The position numbers and the translations under genes were made by a program. From positions 248,001 through 312,000 of the forward strand of contig CAWJYO010000004.1 of assembly GCA_963847085.1 (NCBI GenBank): a stretch of 64,000 nt of DNA. The letters run 5' to 3'. This document shows positions 28,351 through 37,746 of this stretch, in pieces. The DNA comes from Ilyomonas sp963847085 (lineage in GTDB: Bacteria > Bacteroidota > Bacteroidia > Chitinophagales > Chitinophagaceae). How positions within the stretch are numbered: the first letter of the stretch is position 1; each line of letters starts with the position of its first letter. The notes under the pieces are model-generated. The model was not told the origin of the DNA, made no database searches, and worked only from the letters and a program-made list of their open reading frames with translations.

Positions 28351-29421
28351 TTATAAATGTGCAAAATTGAGTTCGCTATATTCTATCAAAGCATCTACCA
28401 ATTTTGTATTTTCTTCTTCGGTGCCGATTGTTATACGCAGGCAATCATCGCACAACAACACATTGCTGCGGTCTCTTACCACAATACTTTTCGACAATAA
28501 AAATTGATATGCCTTCTTTGCGTCGTTTGTTTTTGCCAATAAAAAATTAGCATCAGAAGGATATACTTTTTCAATCATGGGTAAGCCTTCCAGCACTTCT
28601 TTCAAAGCTTCACGCATGTTTACCAATTCATAAATCATATCATTTACCTGACCTACATTTTGCAACGCCTGCAAAGCCAGTTGCTGTGTGGCTTCGCTTA
28701 TGTTGTAAGGCGGTTTTACTTTGTTCATCACGCCAATAATTTCGGGCGAAGCAAAAGCCAAACCTAAACGCAAGCCAGCCAAACCCCAGGCTTTGCTGAA
28801 TGTTTGCAGCACCACTAAATTCGGATAGTCGTTTAGTTCCTGGATAAAAGATTTGTGTTTTGAAAAATTAATGTAGGCTTCATCAATCACCACCAAACCA
28901 TTGAAGTTATTTAGTACCGTTTCCACATCCTCACGATGCATTGAATTTCCGGTTGGATTGTTGGGCGAACAAATCCAGATGATTTTAGTATGATCATCAA
29001 CCAATGTTTCTAAATGTACCAGATCAAGCTGAAAACCGGGGAGTAGCGGTGCTCTGTGAATAGCAATATCATTGATGTTGGCGCTTACTTCATACATACC
29101 ATACGTAGGCGGGCAGATGATAACGTTATCTTTTGCCGGCGTACAAAAGCAGCGAAACAAAACATCAATACATTCATCGCTGCCATTGCCTAAAAAAATA
29201 TGGGCCGGAGCGATGTTTTTTATTTTACTGATTTCTTCTTTCAGCCGGTGCTGGTAAGGATCGGGATAACGATTGTACCATTTTGTAAGCGGTGAACCCA
29301 AGCTATTTTCGTTAGCATCTAAATTCACCTGGGCAACGCCTGTAAATTCGTCTCGTGCCGAAGAATAAGGCGTGAGTTTACGAATGTTATCGCGCAATAA
29401 TTTTTGAACACTAAAATTCAT
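28351..29421 (-). CDS. hisC: Histidinol-phosphate aminotransferase
   Basis: 356 aa from ATG 29421 (MNFSVQKLLRDNIRKLTPY). An in-frame ATG 24 bases earlier adds eight hydrophobic residues and is less likely. HisC signatures: VNLDANENSLGSP, GNGSDECIDVLFR, CSPNNPTGN, and the PLP Lys in TFSKAWGLAGLRLG. Converts imidazole-acetol phosphate and glutamate to histidinol phosphate. The gene is not with other his genes here. An exact TTTGTTTTTGC lies inside at 28526 (AKTND on the coding strand). Confidence 0.9.
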   Translation of the reverse strand: MNFSVQKLLRDNIRKLTPYSSARDEFTGVAQVNLDANENSLGSPLTKWYNRYPDPYQHRLKEEISKIKNIAPAHIFLGNGSDECIDVLFRCFCTPAKDNVIICPPTYGMYEVSANINDIAIHRAPLLPGFQLDLVHLETLVDDHTKIIWICSPNNPTGNSMHREDVETVLNNFNGLVVIDEAYINFSKHKSFIQELNDYPNLVVLQTFSKAWGLAGLRLGLAFASPEIIGVMNKVKPPYNISEATQQLALQALQNVGQVNDMIYELVNMREALKEVLEGLPMIEKVYPSDANFLLAKTNDAKKAYQFLLSKSIVVRDRSNVLLCDDCLRITIGTEEENTKLVDALIEYSELNFAHL

Positions 29422-29843
29422 GGCGTGAAGATAAAGAATGAGCAACGAAACGCTTGTTAAAGGGTGAGGAAATTGCTGGTTTCATACGTTTGGTTTTGCT
29501 TCATTTCTTGCATTTTTGTGTCTTGATTACTCTTTGTCTTGTTTCGTACTTCTTGCATTTTTGTTCCTCGATTTAAGGTAACTTTTTCAGTTTAAAAAAA
29601 TAGGTTCTCTTTCCCTGCCCTTTCTTTGCAGGCGATAAATTAAAAAGCAAAAAGATTATTCGTTTTATATTCGGTGTAATAAGATGTTATTTACATTTGT
29701 AGCAGCCGGTTTCCAAAGTAAGAGTTTGTAAAAACATCGAATCCATACAACTGTTTATATTTCTTTCGTTCTTTGCGATTACACTTACAATTATCCTATA
29801 ATTGCAGTAAGCAATAAAAAGGTTGGTAAACCATAGCAAGTTT
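29422..29843. other. Intergenic region between hisC and the NtrC-type regulator
   Basis: No gene recognised. It contains a degenerate repeat of TTCTTGCATTTTTGT (about 29505-29519 and 29551-29565), a motif variant TTTGGTTTTGC at 29490, and TACATTTG at 29693-29700, a perfect -7 box that may drive the regulator with a leader of about 140 bases. Confidence 0.4.
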
Positions 29844-31304
29844 ATGAAGAAGAGAATTTTAATAATTGATGATGACATAGATATCTGCACTTTATTAAGC
29901 AGATTTCTGAACAAAGAAGGCTACGAAACAGAAGTAGCTTATACCGGAAACAAAGGCATCGCTAAGTTTAAGGAATTGCACTTCGATCTGGTGCTTTGCG
30001 ATTACCGTTTGGGCGATAAAGAAGGGAGAGATGTGCTTGCTGAATTGAAAGCCATTAATCCGCAGGCAATTGTATTAATCATCACAGGTTATTCCGACAT
30101 TAAAACGGCTGTTGAAGTGATAAAGCTGGGTGCTTATGATTACATCACCAAGCCTTTGATACCTGCAGAAGTGCTTAATGTGCTGGCTTCTGCGTTTAAA
30201 AACCCACAGGCACAGGTAACTCATGCAGCAGCTGCGCAAGGTGTGTCTAATGCAGCTAAAGAATCTTCTAATATAAAAAAGCCGCAATTCAAAACCAATG
30301 GTGAATATCTCATTGGTCAGTCCGAATCAACGCTGGAATTGTATCGCCAGATAGAAATTATTGCGCCTACCAATTACAGCATCATTTTGTATGGCGAAAG
30401 CGGAACCGGCAAGGAAGTGATTGCCAAAACCATTCATCAATACAGTGAAAGAAAAAACAAACCATTCATTGCTATGGACTGCGGAACGCTATCGAAAGAA
30501 TTGGCGGGCAGCGAAATGTTTGGGCATGTGAAAGGTGCGTTTACCGGCGCATTATCAGACAAAGAAGGTCATTTTGAAATGGCAAATGGCGGCACTTTGT
30601 TTTTAGACGAAGTTGCAAACTTGTCGTTAGACATTCAGGCAACTTTGCTTCGCGTAATTCAGGAACGAAAGTTTAAGCGAGTAGGCGGAACCAAAGAAAT
30701 GGAAATTGATATTCGCATTATTGTTGCGTCGAATGAAAACCTGCAGGAAGCTTATCACAAAGGAAAGTTCCGTGAGGATTTGTATCATCGTTTCAATGAG
30801 TTTTCTATCAACCTTCCACCATTGCGCCAACGCAAAAGTGATATTCCCTTGTTTGCACAATTCTTTTTGGAAAGAACCAACGGTGAACTGAATAAAAATA
30901 TACAAGGCTTTGATGATGACGTGATGAGCATGTTTTTACACTATGCATGGCCTGGCAATTTGCGTGAGTTTCGCAACGTAGTGCGCAGGGCTGTTTTGCT
31001 AACAACCGGAAATAAAATTTTGGCCAAAACATTGCCCTGGGAGATTACAAACACCAACATTTTCTCAAAGCCATCTCACGAAGCAACAGCGGTGCAGCCT
31101 GCATTTACCGCTTCTGCTACCAATCCGGTAAAAGAAATTGATTTGAAAGATGCCGCTGCCAAAGCTGAGTACGACACCATTATGAACTTGTTGAAAGAAG
31201 TGAATAACAACAAATCAAAAGCCGCAGAAATTTTAAAGATTGACCGTAAAACGTTGTACAATAAAATCAAAAGCTACGAAGAATCAAAAGAAATGAATAC
31301 ATAA
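29844..31304 (+). CDS. Sigma-54-dependent response regulator (NtrC family)
   Basis: 486 aa from ATG 29844 (MKKRILIIDDD). Receiver domain 1-120 with acidic pair Asp9/Asp10, phospho-acceptor Asp53 and Lys103. AAA+ domain about 155-390: Walker A GESGTGKE (184-191), sigma-54 contact loop GAFTGA (231-236), Walker B TLFLDEV. C-terminal Fis-type helix-turn-helix (NKSKAAEILKIDRKTLYNKI). A phosphorylated activator of sigma-54 promoters; the cognate kinase is not in the window. Followed by a terminator. Confidence 0.94.
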   Translation: MKKRILIIDDDIDICTLLSRFLNKEGYETEVAYTGNKGIAKFKELHFDLVLCDYRLGDKEGRDVLAELKAINPQAIVLIITGYSDIKTAVEVIKLGAYDYITKPLIPAEVLNVLASAFKNPQAQVTHAAAAQGVSNAAKESSNIKKPQFKTNGEYLIGQSESTLELYRQIEIIAPTNYSIILYGESGTGKEVIAKTIHQYSERKNKPFIAMDCGTLSKELAGSEMFGHVKGAFTGALSDKEGHFEMANGGTLFLDEVANLSLDIQATLLRVIQERKFKRVGGTKEMEIDIRIIVASNENLQEAYHKGKFREDLYHRFNEFSINLPPLRQRKSDIPLFAQFFLERTNGELNKNIQGFDDDVMSMFLHYAWPGNLREFRNVVRRAVLLTTGNKILAKTLPWEITNTNIFSKPSHEATAVQPAFTASATNPVKEIDLKDAAAKAEYDTIMNLLKEVNNNKSKAAEILKIDRKTLYNKIKSYEESKEMNT

Positions 31305-31322
31305 ACACAACTTTCTTGTTTG

Positions 31323-31348
31323 AAAAGCTGCTTTCCCTGGCAGCTTTT
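31323..31348 (+). terminator. Intrinsic terminator of the NtrC-type regulator
   Basis: Stem AAAAGCTGC / GCAGCTTTT with an 8-base loop and a T7 tract, 19 bases past the stop codon. Confidence 0.8.
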
Positions 31349-31388
31349 TTTATTCGCAGGAATATCGTTACAGAAAATACGGCAAAAC

Positions 31389-31423
31389 AAAAGGCTCGTT
31401 ATTCTGAAGCAACGAGCCTTTTT
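31389..31423. terminator. Bidirectional intrinsic terminator
   Basis: Stem AAAAGGCTCGTT / AACGAGCCTTTT with a 10-base loop, located just behind the outer-membrane protein gene on the bottom strand. A short motif variant (GCAAAACAAAA) runs into its left arm, as at 1694. Confidence 0.8.
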
Positions 31424-31442
31424 ATTCGATTACAATAAGCGT

Positions 31443-32333
31443 TTAAAATGTATGCTTTTTACCGTCAGTGGTAGGGCATTTATACGAACTTAAGTTGAAT
31501 GAAACACCAACCTGGGCAATGGCATACGCATCTTTTTGCTGACTGTTGCCGCGTTGCCTTCCCTTAATACCAATTGGGTCGCCGGTTGCATAACTTCTGT
31601 CGGATAACAAATAAGCAGGATTCACCTTGCCGTCAACGCCAACTACCGAATTGGTTCCGGCATAATAAAATGCTGAGGCACCTGGATATGTTGTGCTTAC
31701 ATCATCCAAATAATCGGTTGTGGTAAAGCGATAGCCAACTTCAAAAAATGCGTTAGTATTTTCATTCAATCCAAACTTAAAACCTACTGCCAACGGAAAG
31801 CAAGCTGCCACCGTTCCGTAAGGTTTGCGGTCGGGATACTGAGTGCTTCCCTGACCTTCGGTTCCTAAGGGGCGAAGAAAATATTTAGTGCCATTTAAAT
31901 AAGCATAAGGATCATACGAAAAAGCACCGATGCCTATCGAAACATAAGGTGTAAAATTATAACCTTCCACACCCGGACGATAATGAAAAAAGTTGAACTG
32001 CCCGTTTAATGAAACTTCCCAAACGTTGGTATTAAAGCTAAGATTACGGCGGCGCTGCGTTTCGTTTTTACTGTAAATATCGGAGTAGCCGAGAAAAGCA
32101 TAATTGCCTGCCAGCTTCAAACCGATATAATCATTAAACTGTTTAATGTAAAATGCTCCGGCTGAAAACTTGGGACGGTTAAGAGCTGCACGTGTGTTTA
32201 AATCGCCGAAATAATGTGCTGCACCAACGGCTAATCCAAACTCGCCCGAGCGTTGCTCTCCGTAATATCCTTGCGCTTTGGCGCTGATAGTAAAAATGGA
32301 TAAAACAAAAAGTGGAAAAATGTATTTCATCAT
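31443..32333 (-). CDS. DUF6089-like outer-membrane beta-barrel protein
   Basis: About 296 aa. Start at ATG 32333 or 32330, giving (M)MKYIFPLFVLSIFTISAKAQ, a clean signal peptide; an upstream ATG at 32360 would add nine residues before it. The mature protein starts GYYGEQRSGEFGLAVGAAHYFGDLN, characteristic of the DUF6089 porin-like family. It continues as alternating beta strands (LKLAGNYAF, TPYVSIGIGAF, AFFEVGYRFTTTDYLDD). Likely a small surface barrel of unknown function. Encoded directly downstream of NAD kinase on the same strand. Confidence 0.8.
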   Translation of the reverse strand: MMKYIFPLFVLSIFTISAKAQGYYGEQRSGEFGLAVGAAHYFGDLNTRAALNRPKFSAGAFYIKQFNDYIGLKLAGNYAFLGYSDIYSKNETQRRRNLSFNTNVWEVSLNGQFNFFHYRPGVEGYNFTPYVSIGIGAFSYDPYAYLNGTKYFLRPLGTEGQGSTQYPDRKPYGTVAACFPLAVGFKFGLNENTNAFFEVGYRFTTTDYLDDVSTTYPGASAFYYAGTNSVVGVDGKVNPAYLLSDRSYATGDPIGIKGRQRGNSQQKDAYAIAQVGVSFNLSSYKCPTTDGKKHTF

Positions 32334-32399
32334 ACAAATACAAGATGGCTGATGTTTCATAAACGAATGTTTTGGTGGTTTCTTGTGTGGAATGGTTGT

Positions 32400-33272
32400 T
32401 TAATTTCTTTTATCTAAGCCCCAGGTAAGTTTGGAACGAAGCATGGAAAGGAAACTATTTTCATTTAAACGGATAAGGCTGATGGTAAAATTTTCTTTTT
32501 TCACTGCCAACTGAATGTTCTTACCAACAATTTCCTTGCGGGCATCTAAGGTACAGATAAACTCGTCGGCTCTGCCTTCCACTTCAAACGAAACAATGTT
32601 GCTATCGGGCACAATAATAGGACGTATATTTAAATTGTGCGGTGCAACCGGCGTAATGCAAAATGAACTGGAGTCGGGAAACACAATGGGTCCGTTGCAA
32701 CTCATGTTATAACCTGTTGAACCGGTGGGTGTGGAAACCACGAGACCATCGGCCCAATAACTGTTTAAAAACTCGCCGTTTAAATACGTATGAACTTTAA
32801 TCATAGGCGAAGTATCGCGCTTATGAATACCAAATTCGTTCAGGGCAAAAGGTGAATTTCCAAACAAGGGCCGGTCGGCATCCAAATGAATTAAGATACG
32901 TTTATCTATTACAAAAGTTCTGTTCACCAGCGAATCAACAGCGATGGTCAGTTCGTCTTTACCAATGCCCGCCAGAAATCCCAATCTGCCAAAATTAATA
33001 CCCAGAATAGGAATATTTTTATTGCCGATAATGGTAACCGCATCGAGGATGGTGCCATCGCCGCCCAGACTGATTAAACAATCGGTGTCAGCATCCAACT
33101 GGTTGGCAAACACCTGTATGTTTTGTATTGCCGACATCGCATCCCAATAGCGTTGGGCAAGTGAAGCTGATACTAAAATAGTAACATTATGTCGGTGCAG
33201 TTCATTTATCAAAGCCAATAAGGTTATAAGTTGCCTGTCGTCGAGTCCACGGCTATAAATAGCTACTTTCAT
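32400..33272 (-). CDS. nadK: NAD kinase
   Basis: 290 aa, normal length. Phosphorylates NAD to NADP with ATP or polyphosphate. Diagnostic motifs: SLGGDGTILDA (GGDG at 70-73), NFGRLGFLAGI, NEFGIHKRDTSPMIKV, and DGLVVSTPTGSTGYNMS, which binds the nicotinamide nucleotide. Clean ATG start (MKVAIYSRGLDD). Same strand as the downstream DUF6089-like gene and the upstream Omp85-like gene, with gaps of about 60 bases. Confidence 0.94.
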   Translation of the reverse strand: MKVAIYSRGLDDRQLITLLALINELHRHNVTILVSASLAQRYWDAMSAIQNIQVFANQLDADTDCLISLGGDGTILDAVTIIGNKNIPILGINFGRLGFLAGIGKDELTIAVDSLVNRTFVIDKRILIHLDADRPLFGNSPFALNEFGIHKRDTSPMIKVHTYLNGEFLNSYWADGLVVSTPTGSTGYNMSCNGPIVFPDSSSFCITPVAPHNLNIRPIIVPDSNIVSFEVEGRADEFICTLDARKEIVGKNIQLAVKKENFTISLIRLNENSFLSMLRSKLTWGLDKRN

Positions 33273-33331
33273 TTCGTTTCATTTTTGTTTTGGTTGCGTT
33301 TGCTTCGTTATCAAAGATAACTGGCGACGCA

Positions 33332-34738
33332 TCAGAAATCTCCTTTTGAATGAAGATATAAATTATGATTGCCTAACTCATTACCACTGTATTCCAGCCT
33401 GATAACGATATCGTAGATAGTTACAATATCTAAACCAACTCCGTATGTTGTAATGAGTTTATTATTAAACCGGCTGGGCATAGCTGCATTGTCATATATG
33501 TAAGCTGCGTTTCCATACCCTTTTAAAAATACCCTCACAGGTATCTCATCAAGCTTTTTTATGTGTACCGGATTTTTTATTTTATACGAAAAAATTTGTT
33601 GCCGCAAGGTAGCCCGATTAATGGTAGCAGCAACACCATCAATTACATAATACTCCAAACCCTGTATAAAAAAATCGCCTGTATAATTTACAATCTGTTT
33701 ATTAAAAAACGGCTGTTTAAAAGGCAGGCTTACTATACCCGCTGACTGCAGTTGTAAAGCTGTATTTTGAAAAAGCGGAATGGTGTATTTAACATGATAA
33801 GCAGCTTGCCAGAGATTCATAATTTGGCCCAAACCTTTTTTTATAAACGATGCATCGGCTACAAAACCTTTGGTTGGATAAACAATGTTATCGGCATTAG
33901 AATACTGCATCGTATAACTTATCTGCGGATACGTAATGTGGGTTCGGCCATAAGGAAAATAACCCGGATTGAGATGTAAAATGGTGTCATTCAATTTTTC
34001 ATCAACCATCCTGAAAGTAAAGCTGTGCCTTGTTTTGATGGCAGGACGATACAGGTAAGAAACCTCAGCGCGAAGCTGCTGGCGCAAAAAATAATTACCA
34101 TCATAGAACAGTTGCTTGTTATCGGTTGAAGTTGCATAATTCAACTCACGCTGATTTAAATAAGAAGCCGCGAAAGAAATTCCATGATGCAGGTTTTTAT
34201 CAATGAATGGCAGTTCATACCGCGCAGCAATCTGATGATTGTAGCCATTAATCAGCCACAAATAGGCATTGTCATTTCGTCCGCTTACATTGTTTTGTAT
34301 CAGCTTTAAACCATAGTTTACACGCTTAAAGCTATGGTGTTCTTCCGTCCACCACTGATTGAAGTTTCTATCCACCAAACGGAAATAAGGAATGGGCAAA
34401 AAGTACCATCGTTCCGTTACTTTTATGTTGATGTTAAGTTTGTTTTCGTCAATATTTTCGGTGCTCACATCAACAGATAAAAAAAGTGAAGTGTTGATAA
34501 TTTGGTCTTTCGCTAAAATTAATTTTTGCTGAAGATTTTCTTTCCCAATTGTATCACCTTTTATAAATGGCAACTCGCGGAGAATGATGTAATCTTTGGT
34601 TTTGCTATTTCCGGTAATATTGATGTTATTAACGATAACAAACCGTGATGATTGAGATGGTTGAACTGAATCCTGCGCGCTAACAGAAATCGTAAATCCT
34701 AACAAGAAAAGTATTGCAAAACATTTCATTCTTTCCAA
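33332..34738 (-). CDS. Omp85/BamA-like outer-membrane protein with POTRA domain
   Basis: 468 aa. Signal peptide ends at about residue 22 (TISVSAQ); Met1 or Met4 may be the start. One POTRA-like domain, about 30-110 (INITGNSKTKDYIILRELPF), is followed by a bacterial surface antigen (D15) barrel of about 350 residues ending GDF. It is shorter than BamA, which has five POTRAs, and resembles the small Omp85 paralogues of Bacteroidota. Likely role: insertion or export of surface proteins, or lipid-related function; partners not evident. Confidence 0.82.
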   Translation of the reverse strand: MERMKCFAILFLLGFTISVSAQDSVQPSQSSRFVIVNNINITGNSKTKDYIILRELPFIKGDTIGKENLQQKLILAKDQIINTSLFLSVDVSTENIDENKLNINIKVTERWYFLPIPYFRLVDRNFNQWWTEEHHSFKRVNYGLKLIQNNVSGRNDNAYLWLINGYNHQIAARYELPFIDKNLHHGISFAASYLNQRELNYATSTDNKQLFYDGNYFLRQQLRAEVSYLYRPAIKTRHSFTFRMVDEKLNDTILHLNPGYFPYGRTHITYPQISYTMQYSNADNIVYPTKGFVADASFIKKGLGQIMNLWQAAYHVKYTIPLFQNTALQLQSAGIVSLPFKQPFFNKQIVNYTGDFFIQGLEYYVIDGVAATINRATLRQQIFSYKIKNPVHIKKLDEIPVRVFLKGYGNAAYIYDNAAMPSRFNNKLITTYGVGLDIVTIYDIVIRLEYSGNELGNHNLYLHSKGDF

Positions 34739-34818
34739 TTACTCGTAAGCAGCAGGCGCGCAAAGATAGAGGTTGAAGAAATAAATGAAATTGTGTGGTT
34801 ATCAATTAACAAACGCCT

Positions 34819-34829
34819 TTTGTTTTTGC
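34819..34829 (-). repeat. GCAAAAACAAA motif (exact)
   Basis: Between cheB-like and Omp85-like genes. The A-rich orientation runs with the genes here, unlike most copies behind stop codons. Confidence 0.75.
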
Positions 34830-34846
34830 CATAAAATCTTTTACAG

Positions 34847-35416
34847 CTAATTTTTATTAATAAACTCTGCAATTTCGGCCGGCGTTAAAACCGCATCAAC
34901 TGCTCCTTTTTCAATGGCTTGTCGTGGCATATAATCAACATCGGCAGTGGCCGGTTGTTGGGCAATAGTAAAGCCACCGCAGTGTTTTATTCTCAGCAAA
35001 CCATTTACACCATCAGCGTTAGCACCGGATAATAAAATACCCACCGCTTTTTTTTCGTAAGCTTCTGCTATTGTTTCCATGCAAACATCAATGCTGGGAC
35101 GGCTGAAATTTATTTTCTCTGAAGCATCTAACGAAAAAGTACCATCATGTTCAATCAGCAAATGATAATCGGCCGGAGCAATGTAAACGCTTCCTGCCTT
35201 GATAATTTCTTTTTCTTCGGCTTCTTTTATTTGCAGGGAAGAATGAACAGCAAAGAGGTCGGGCAGTGTAGAGTCCCATGAGTTTTTGCGATGCAACACT
35301 ACTACAATAGCTCTTTTGCCTAACGGTTGCAATTTGGGTAAAACAGAAAGCAAAACGGTTAGGCTGCCGCTGGAGCCGCCAATCACAAAGAGCTTTTCTA
35401 AACTATCTTTCTCCAT
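34847..35416 (-). CDS. CheB-type methylesterase domain protein (no receiver)
   Basis: 189 aa, catalytic domain only. Ser15 of VIGGSSGS corresponds to the nucleophile of the GAST motif. His42 (VVVLHRKN) and the Asp in GANADGVNGL complete the triad. It hydrolyses methyl-glutamate esters or glutamine amides on chemoreceptors. It overlaps the upstream cheR-like gene by 19 bases, so the two are co-translated. Neither a chemoreceptor nor other che genes are nearby. In Bacteroidota such pairs often work with hybrid kinases rather than flagellar chemotaxis. Confidence 0.88.
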   Translation of the reverse strand: MEKDSLEKLFVIGGSSGSLTVLLSVLPKLQPLGKRAIVVVLHRKNSWDSTLPDLFAVHSSLQIKEAEEKEIIKAGSVYIAPADYHLLIEHDGTFSLDASEKINFSRPSIDVCMETIAEAYEKKAVGILLSGANADGVNGLLRIKHCGGFTIAQQPATADVDYMPRQAIEKGAVDAVLTPAEIAEFINKN

Positions 35417-36243
35417 ATTTTTTCTTTGCTGTCAATCTGCTTAAAACGTCTTGCAACCTGGGTAAAGCGAAGCGTTTCTTTTGTACCCAAAGCTAAGAAA
35501 CCTAACTTTTCCAAACTATTATCGAATAAATTGATGACAACATCCTGCAATTCTTTATTGAAATAAATCAAAACATTGCGGCACAATATCAATTGAAACT
35601 CATTGAACGAACCATCAGAAACGAGGTTGTGCATGGCAAACACCATTTTGCTTTTCAATTCATCGTTGAATTTTGCACGGTCGTAAGTAACAGAGTAATA
35701 ATTGCTGAATGCCCGCGTGCAACCAGCCTGAATATAATTTTCAGAATACAGCTTCATATTGTTCAACGGAAAAACTCCCTGCCGGGCTTTTTCCAGCACT
35801 TCCTGGTTTATGTCGGTAGCATACAGCAACGATTTATGAAGAAGATTCAATTCTTTCAGCAGGATTGCCATCGAATACACTTCTTCGCCTGTTGCGCAGC
35901 CCGCGTGCCAGATGCGGATGTACGGATACGTTGCCAGTTGCGGCAAAACGTGATTGCGCAAGGTTTGATAAAAAGAAGGATCGCGAAACATTTCGGTTAC
36001 GTTCACGCTTATGGCTTCCACAAAACGATTCACATATCCTGAATCAGTTCGCAGGCGGTAACGCAATTCGGCAAACGATGGAAACCTGTCAATTGAAAAC
36101 AAGCGGTTAATGCGCCGCTTTACCGATGCAGGTGAATAATTGGTAAAATCAAAGCCATACAATTCAAGCGCATCGGCCAGTAACTGCTCGACCTGTTCGT
36201 CCGTAATGATATGTTCCTCCGTAAATATTTGTTTTCTTTCCAT
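35398..36243 (-). CDS. CheR-type methyltransferase
   Basis: 281 aa from ATG 36243. The choice is supported by GGAGGAAATTAACAATG, a strong Shine-Dalgarno site; a start at 36273 would put ten poorly conserved residues ahead of it. N-terminal CheR helical domain (FDFTNYSPASVKRRINR) and SAM-binding domain: IRIWHAGCATGEEVYSMAI, LYATDINQEVLEKARQG, and ILCRNVLIYFNKELQ. It methylates glutamates using SAM. Translationally coupled to the CheB-type gene downstream. Confidence 0.9.
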   Translation of the reverse strand: MERKQIFTEEHIITDEQVEQLLADALELYGFDFTNYSPASVKRRINRLFSIDRFPSFAELRYRLRTDSGYVNRFVEAISVNVTEMFRDPSFYQTLRNHVLPQLATYPYIRIWHAGCATGEEVYSMAILLKELNLLHKSLLYATDINQEVLEKARQGVFPLNNMKLYSENYIQAGCTRAFSNYYSVTYDRAKFNDELKSKMVFAMHNLVSDGSFNEFQLILCRNVLIYFNKELQDVVINLFDNSLEKLGFLALGTKETLRFTQVARRFKQIDSKEKIWRKIV

Positions 36244-36585
36244 TGTTAATTTCCTCCTCTTCTCATCATTCATCCTGAATAAATACAGTTCTCAATCGCA
36301 CACTATTTTTCCTGACATCGTGTTAAACAAGTTTAAAACCAAAATACTGCTAAACGGGATAAATTTGGTTTCCTACTTTTGCGCGCTAAAAAATTGCTAT
36401 CGCAGGATTGTTGAAACACAAAGACAGGAAGAAAGGAAGCTTCACGAAGTTTTCTTTTATTGTTCTTTGCGTCTTGGTGGTTCAAATTGCTCTTTTCAAA
36501 AATTGCTGTAAAAACAAAAGCATACAGCAGCGATGACAAACAACATTGTACATCGTACATCACACATCTAACATCACACATTATT
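36244..36585. other. Divergent intergenic region between cheR-like and ychF
   Basis: Holds TACTTTTG at 36375-36382 (a perfect -7 box, possible ychF promoter with a leader of about 200 bases), the palindromic repeat at 36412-36486, a motif variant TAAAAACAAAAG at about 36509, and a word repeat GTACATCGTACATCACACAT at 36548-36567 ending just before the ychF start. Confidence 0.5.
36412..36486. repeat. Imperfect palindromic intergenic repeat (CACAAAGAC family)
   Basis: The outer arms TTGAAACACAAAGAC and GTCTTGGTGGTTCAA match at 13 of 15 positions when inverted; the inner arms are GAAGAAAGGAAGCTTC-like. It resembles the widely scattered 'CACAAAGACACGAAG' intergenic repeats of several bacterial phyla. 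Confidence 0.6.
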
Positions 36586-37689
36586 ATGTCACTTCAAGCA
36601 GGAATTGTAGGTTTACCCAATGTAGGAAAATCAACTTTATTTAATGCCTTAAGCAATGCCAAAGCGCAGGCTGCTAATTTTCCGTTTTGCACCATCGAGC
36701 CGAATGTTGGAGTCATCACGGTTCCCGATGAACGCCTCATTCAATTAGAAAAATTAGTAAAACCGGCCCGTGTAGTGCCCACCACCGTTGAGATTGTTGA
36801 CATAGCAGGTTTGGTAAAAGGCGCCAGCAAAGGAGAAGGTTTGGGCAACCAGTTTTTGGGCAATATTCGCAGCACCGATGCTATTATTCATGTGCTTCGT
36901 TGTTTTGATGACGACAATGTGATTCATGTGGATGGCAGCGTAAATCCGGTTCGGGATAAAGAAATTATTGATACCGAACTGCAGTTGAAAGATTTGGATA
37001 GTGTTGAAAAAAAGCTTTCGCGAAGTGAAAAAACAGCCCGTACCGGCGGCGATAAAGAAGCCCTGCATGGTTTGGAAATACTGCAAAAAATAAAACAACA
37101 TTTAGAGCAGGGAAAAAATGCGCGCAGCTTTCAGGTATCGGTTGAAGACAAAGCCAAGTATATTGACGATTTGTTTTTGCTTACCGCAAAGCCGGTGATT
37201 TATGTATGCAATGTGGATGAAAAATCAGTAGTAAGCGGAAACAAACACACGCAAGCCATTGCTGAAGCTATCAAAGGTGAAGAAGCAGAAATCTTACTCA
37301 TTAGTGCAGCTATCGAAAGTGAGATTGCAACCATGGAAAGCTTTGAAGACAGACAGATGTTTTTGGAAGACATGGGCTTGCACGAAAGCGGCGTGGCAAG
37401 GCTCATTCAATCAACCTATTCGTTGCTGCATCTCGCCACTTATTTTACAGCCGGTGTGCAGGAAGTGCGTGCCTGGACGATAACAAAAGGAATGCTGGCG
37501 CCGCAAGCTGCCGGTGTGATTCATACCGATTTTGAAAAAGGCTTTATCCGCGCTGAGGTTATTAAATATTCTGATTTTATACGATTGGGGTCGGAAGCGG
37601 CTTGCCGCGATGCGGGTAAACTTGCCGTGCAGGGAAAAGATTATGTGGTAGAAGACGGCGACATTATGCACTTCCGGTTTAATGTGTAA
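36586..37689 (+). CDS. ychF: Redox-regulated ATPase/GTPase YchF (OBG family)
   Basis: 367 aa from ATG 36586 (MSLQAGIVGLPNVGKST). The upstream open frame contains repeat DNA. G1 GLPNVGKST, switch region FPFCTIEPNVG, G3 DIAGLVKGASKGEGLGNQFL, a coiled-coil insertion of about 130 residues, and a C-terminal TGS domain ending EDGDIMHFRFNV. Universal ribosome-associated P-loop ATPase. Length normal, no frame problems. Confidence 0.95.
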   Translation: MSLQAGIVGLPNVGKSTLFNALSNAKAQAANFPFCTIEPNVGVITVPDERLIQLEKLVKPARVVPTTVEIVDIAGLVKGASKGEGLGNQFLGNIRSTDAIIHVLRCFDDDNVIHVDGSVNPVRDKEIIDTELQLKDLDSVEKKLSRSEKTARTGGDKEALHGLEILQKIKQHLEQGKNARSFQVSVEDKAKYIDDLFLLTAKPVIYVCNVDEKSVVSGNKHTQAIAEAIKGEEAEILLISAAIESEIATMESFEDRQMFLEDMGLHESGVARLIQSTYSLLHLATYFTAGVQEVRAWTITKGMLAPQAAGVIHTDFEKGFIRAEVIKYSDFIRLGSEAACRDAGKLAVQGKDYVVEDGDIMHFRFNV

Positions 37690-37691
37690 TG

Positions 37692-37702
37692 TTTGTTTTT
37701 GC
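37692..37702 (-). repeat. GCAAAAACAAA motif (exact)
   Basis: Begins 3 bases after the ychF stop and lies 45 bases before murB. No stem-loop seen. Confidence 0.8.
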
Positions 37703-37746
37703 CTTATTTTCTTCCTTCTCCGCAGCGAAATTTTATAAAATAATCA

